From Eubacteriaceae bacterium (lineage in GTDB: Bacteria > Bacillota > Clostridia > Eubacteriales > Alkalibacteraceae), in the NCBI GenBank assembly GCA_003446375.1, contig DMAW01000045.1:1-43734 (forward strand): a DNA stretch of 43,734 bases, written 5' to 3'. The notes below the pieces were generated by a model. The model saw only the letters and a list, made by a program, of their open reading frames with translations, searched no databases and was not told the DNA's origin. The position numbers and the translations under genes were made by a program. Positions 43,369 to 43,734 of the stretch are shown one piece after another; the stretch's first letter is position 1, and every line of letters starts with the position of its first letter.

Positions 43369-43533
43369 AATAAGGGGTTATATATGTGATGGATTCATTA
43401 TATTCTACGCATTATAGTATTTCAAGCCAATATACACAAAAAAACATTTGTAAAGGATATCAATTTTTCATTAGTGAACAAATGGTATGATTTGTGTTGG
43501 GATTGGCTTTTATCAAGGGGATAGCAAGTTAGT

Positions 43534-43734
43534 GTAAAATTACTATGGGAAAAATGAATAGAAAATAAAATAAGAGCAACACCCTTGTGGTATCATAGAA
43601 TCGTCAAACACCATCAACGACAAAGGAGTGCTCTTATGACAACTATTATACAAGAAATTGCACAGACAATCAGCAAAAACTTTGAAGAAGAGCTAAAAAA
43701 GCTAATGACCCAAGGCAAAGATATATCTGAATTC
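43534..43734 (+). mobile_element. Left end of an insertion sequence, probably ISLre2 family (truncated by window edge)
   Basis: The last ~200 bases contain the start of a transposase gene and an upstream AT-rich non-coding segment. The left boundary is a guess near TGTAAAATTAC; the right end and terminal inverted repeats lie outside the window, so the exact ends cannot be given. Confidence 0.5.
43636..43734 (+). CDS. Transposase N-terminus (ISLre2/UPF0236-like), cut by window end
   Basis: Only 33 codons are visible from the ATG at 43636, which is preceded by AAAGGAG. The peptide begins MTTIIQEIAQTISKNFEEEL and ends with GKDISEF at the window edge. This helical start is similar to those I know from clostridial ISLre2-family (UPF0236) transposases. 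The catalytic domain is out of view, so family assignment rests on the N-terminus alone, and integrity of the gene cannot be judged. Confidence 0.6.
   Translation, partial: MTTIIQEIAQTISKNFEEELKKLMTQGKDISEF

Noticed and set aside
43389..43493. A 34-codon open frame beginning MDSLYSTHYS in the gap before the insertion sequence
   Set aside because: Weak ribosome binding site, no recognisable similarity, AT-rich context and short length; likely chance.

Overview
This 43.7 kb window looks like chromosome of a low-GC Gram-positive anaerobe of the class Clostridia. The pointers are AT-rich DNA, strong AGGAGG ribosome binding sites, frequent TTG/GTG starts, two T-box leaders, an L20-type infC leader, a B12-dependent ribonucleotide reductase as the RNR present here, and a large 2-hydroxyacyl-CoA dehydratase activase-like protein. 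I cannot name the genus; a Tissierellales or Peptostreptococcales relative is a guess from gene content. Nearly all genes are on the + strand. The exceptions are two single genes on the - strand, at about 10.9-11.2 kb and 25.2-26.0 kb.

Layout. Positions 1-5800 hold the end of an arginine/carbamoyl-phosphate operon (argB 3' end, argD, carA, carB, all overlapping). Next come plsY and nrdJ, each closed by a terminator; nrdJ has a candidate NrdR operator. From 9.7 to 13.7 kb are smaller, less characterised genes: a TraB/PrgY-like membrane protein, a MazG-like pyrophosphohydrolase (-), a class IV aminotransferase overlapping a DUF6873-type protein, and a HAD-IB phosphatase. From 13.7 to 25.2 kb is a translation-centred block: T-box-thrS, L20 leader-infC-rpmI-rplT, ktrB-ktrA, an rRNA methyltransferase, T-box-pheS-pheT, and a divergent acetate kinase homologue. 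A - strand membrane protein of unknown function follows. Then come an FGGY sugar kinase, a 1414-residue activase-like protein and a soluble repeat-GAF-GGDEF signalling protein.

The most distinctive part is 34.4-43.3 kb. A SorC-family regulator, GutM and a glucitol-type PTS (EIIC, EIIB(C), EIIA) are interleaved with a zinc-dependent polyol(-phosphate) dehydrogenase, a class II aldolase and an SAF-domain oxidoreductase of the DXR-like (DRL) superfamily. An internal promoter and terminator/leader then precede a NagD-type HAD phosphatase and an AraM-type sn-glycerol-1-phosphate dehydrogenase. Together these suggest uptake and phosphorylation of a polyol, oxidation to a ketose phosphate, and aldol cleavage to triose phosphates. 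The DRL-like enzyme does not belong to ordinary sorbitol catabolism, so the true substrate may be an unusual (perhaps branched) polyol.

The window ends inside the start of an insertion sequence: the first 33 codons of a transposase, probably ISLre2 family. No tRNA, rRNA, CRISPR array or prophage was recognised. Functions are assigned by reading motifs, without database searches.
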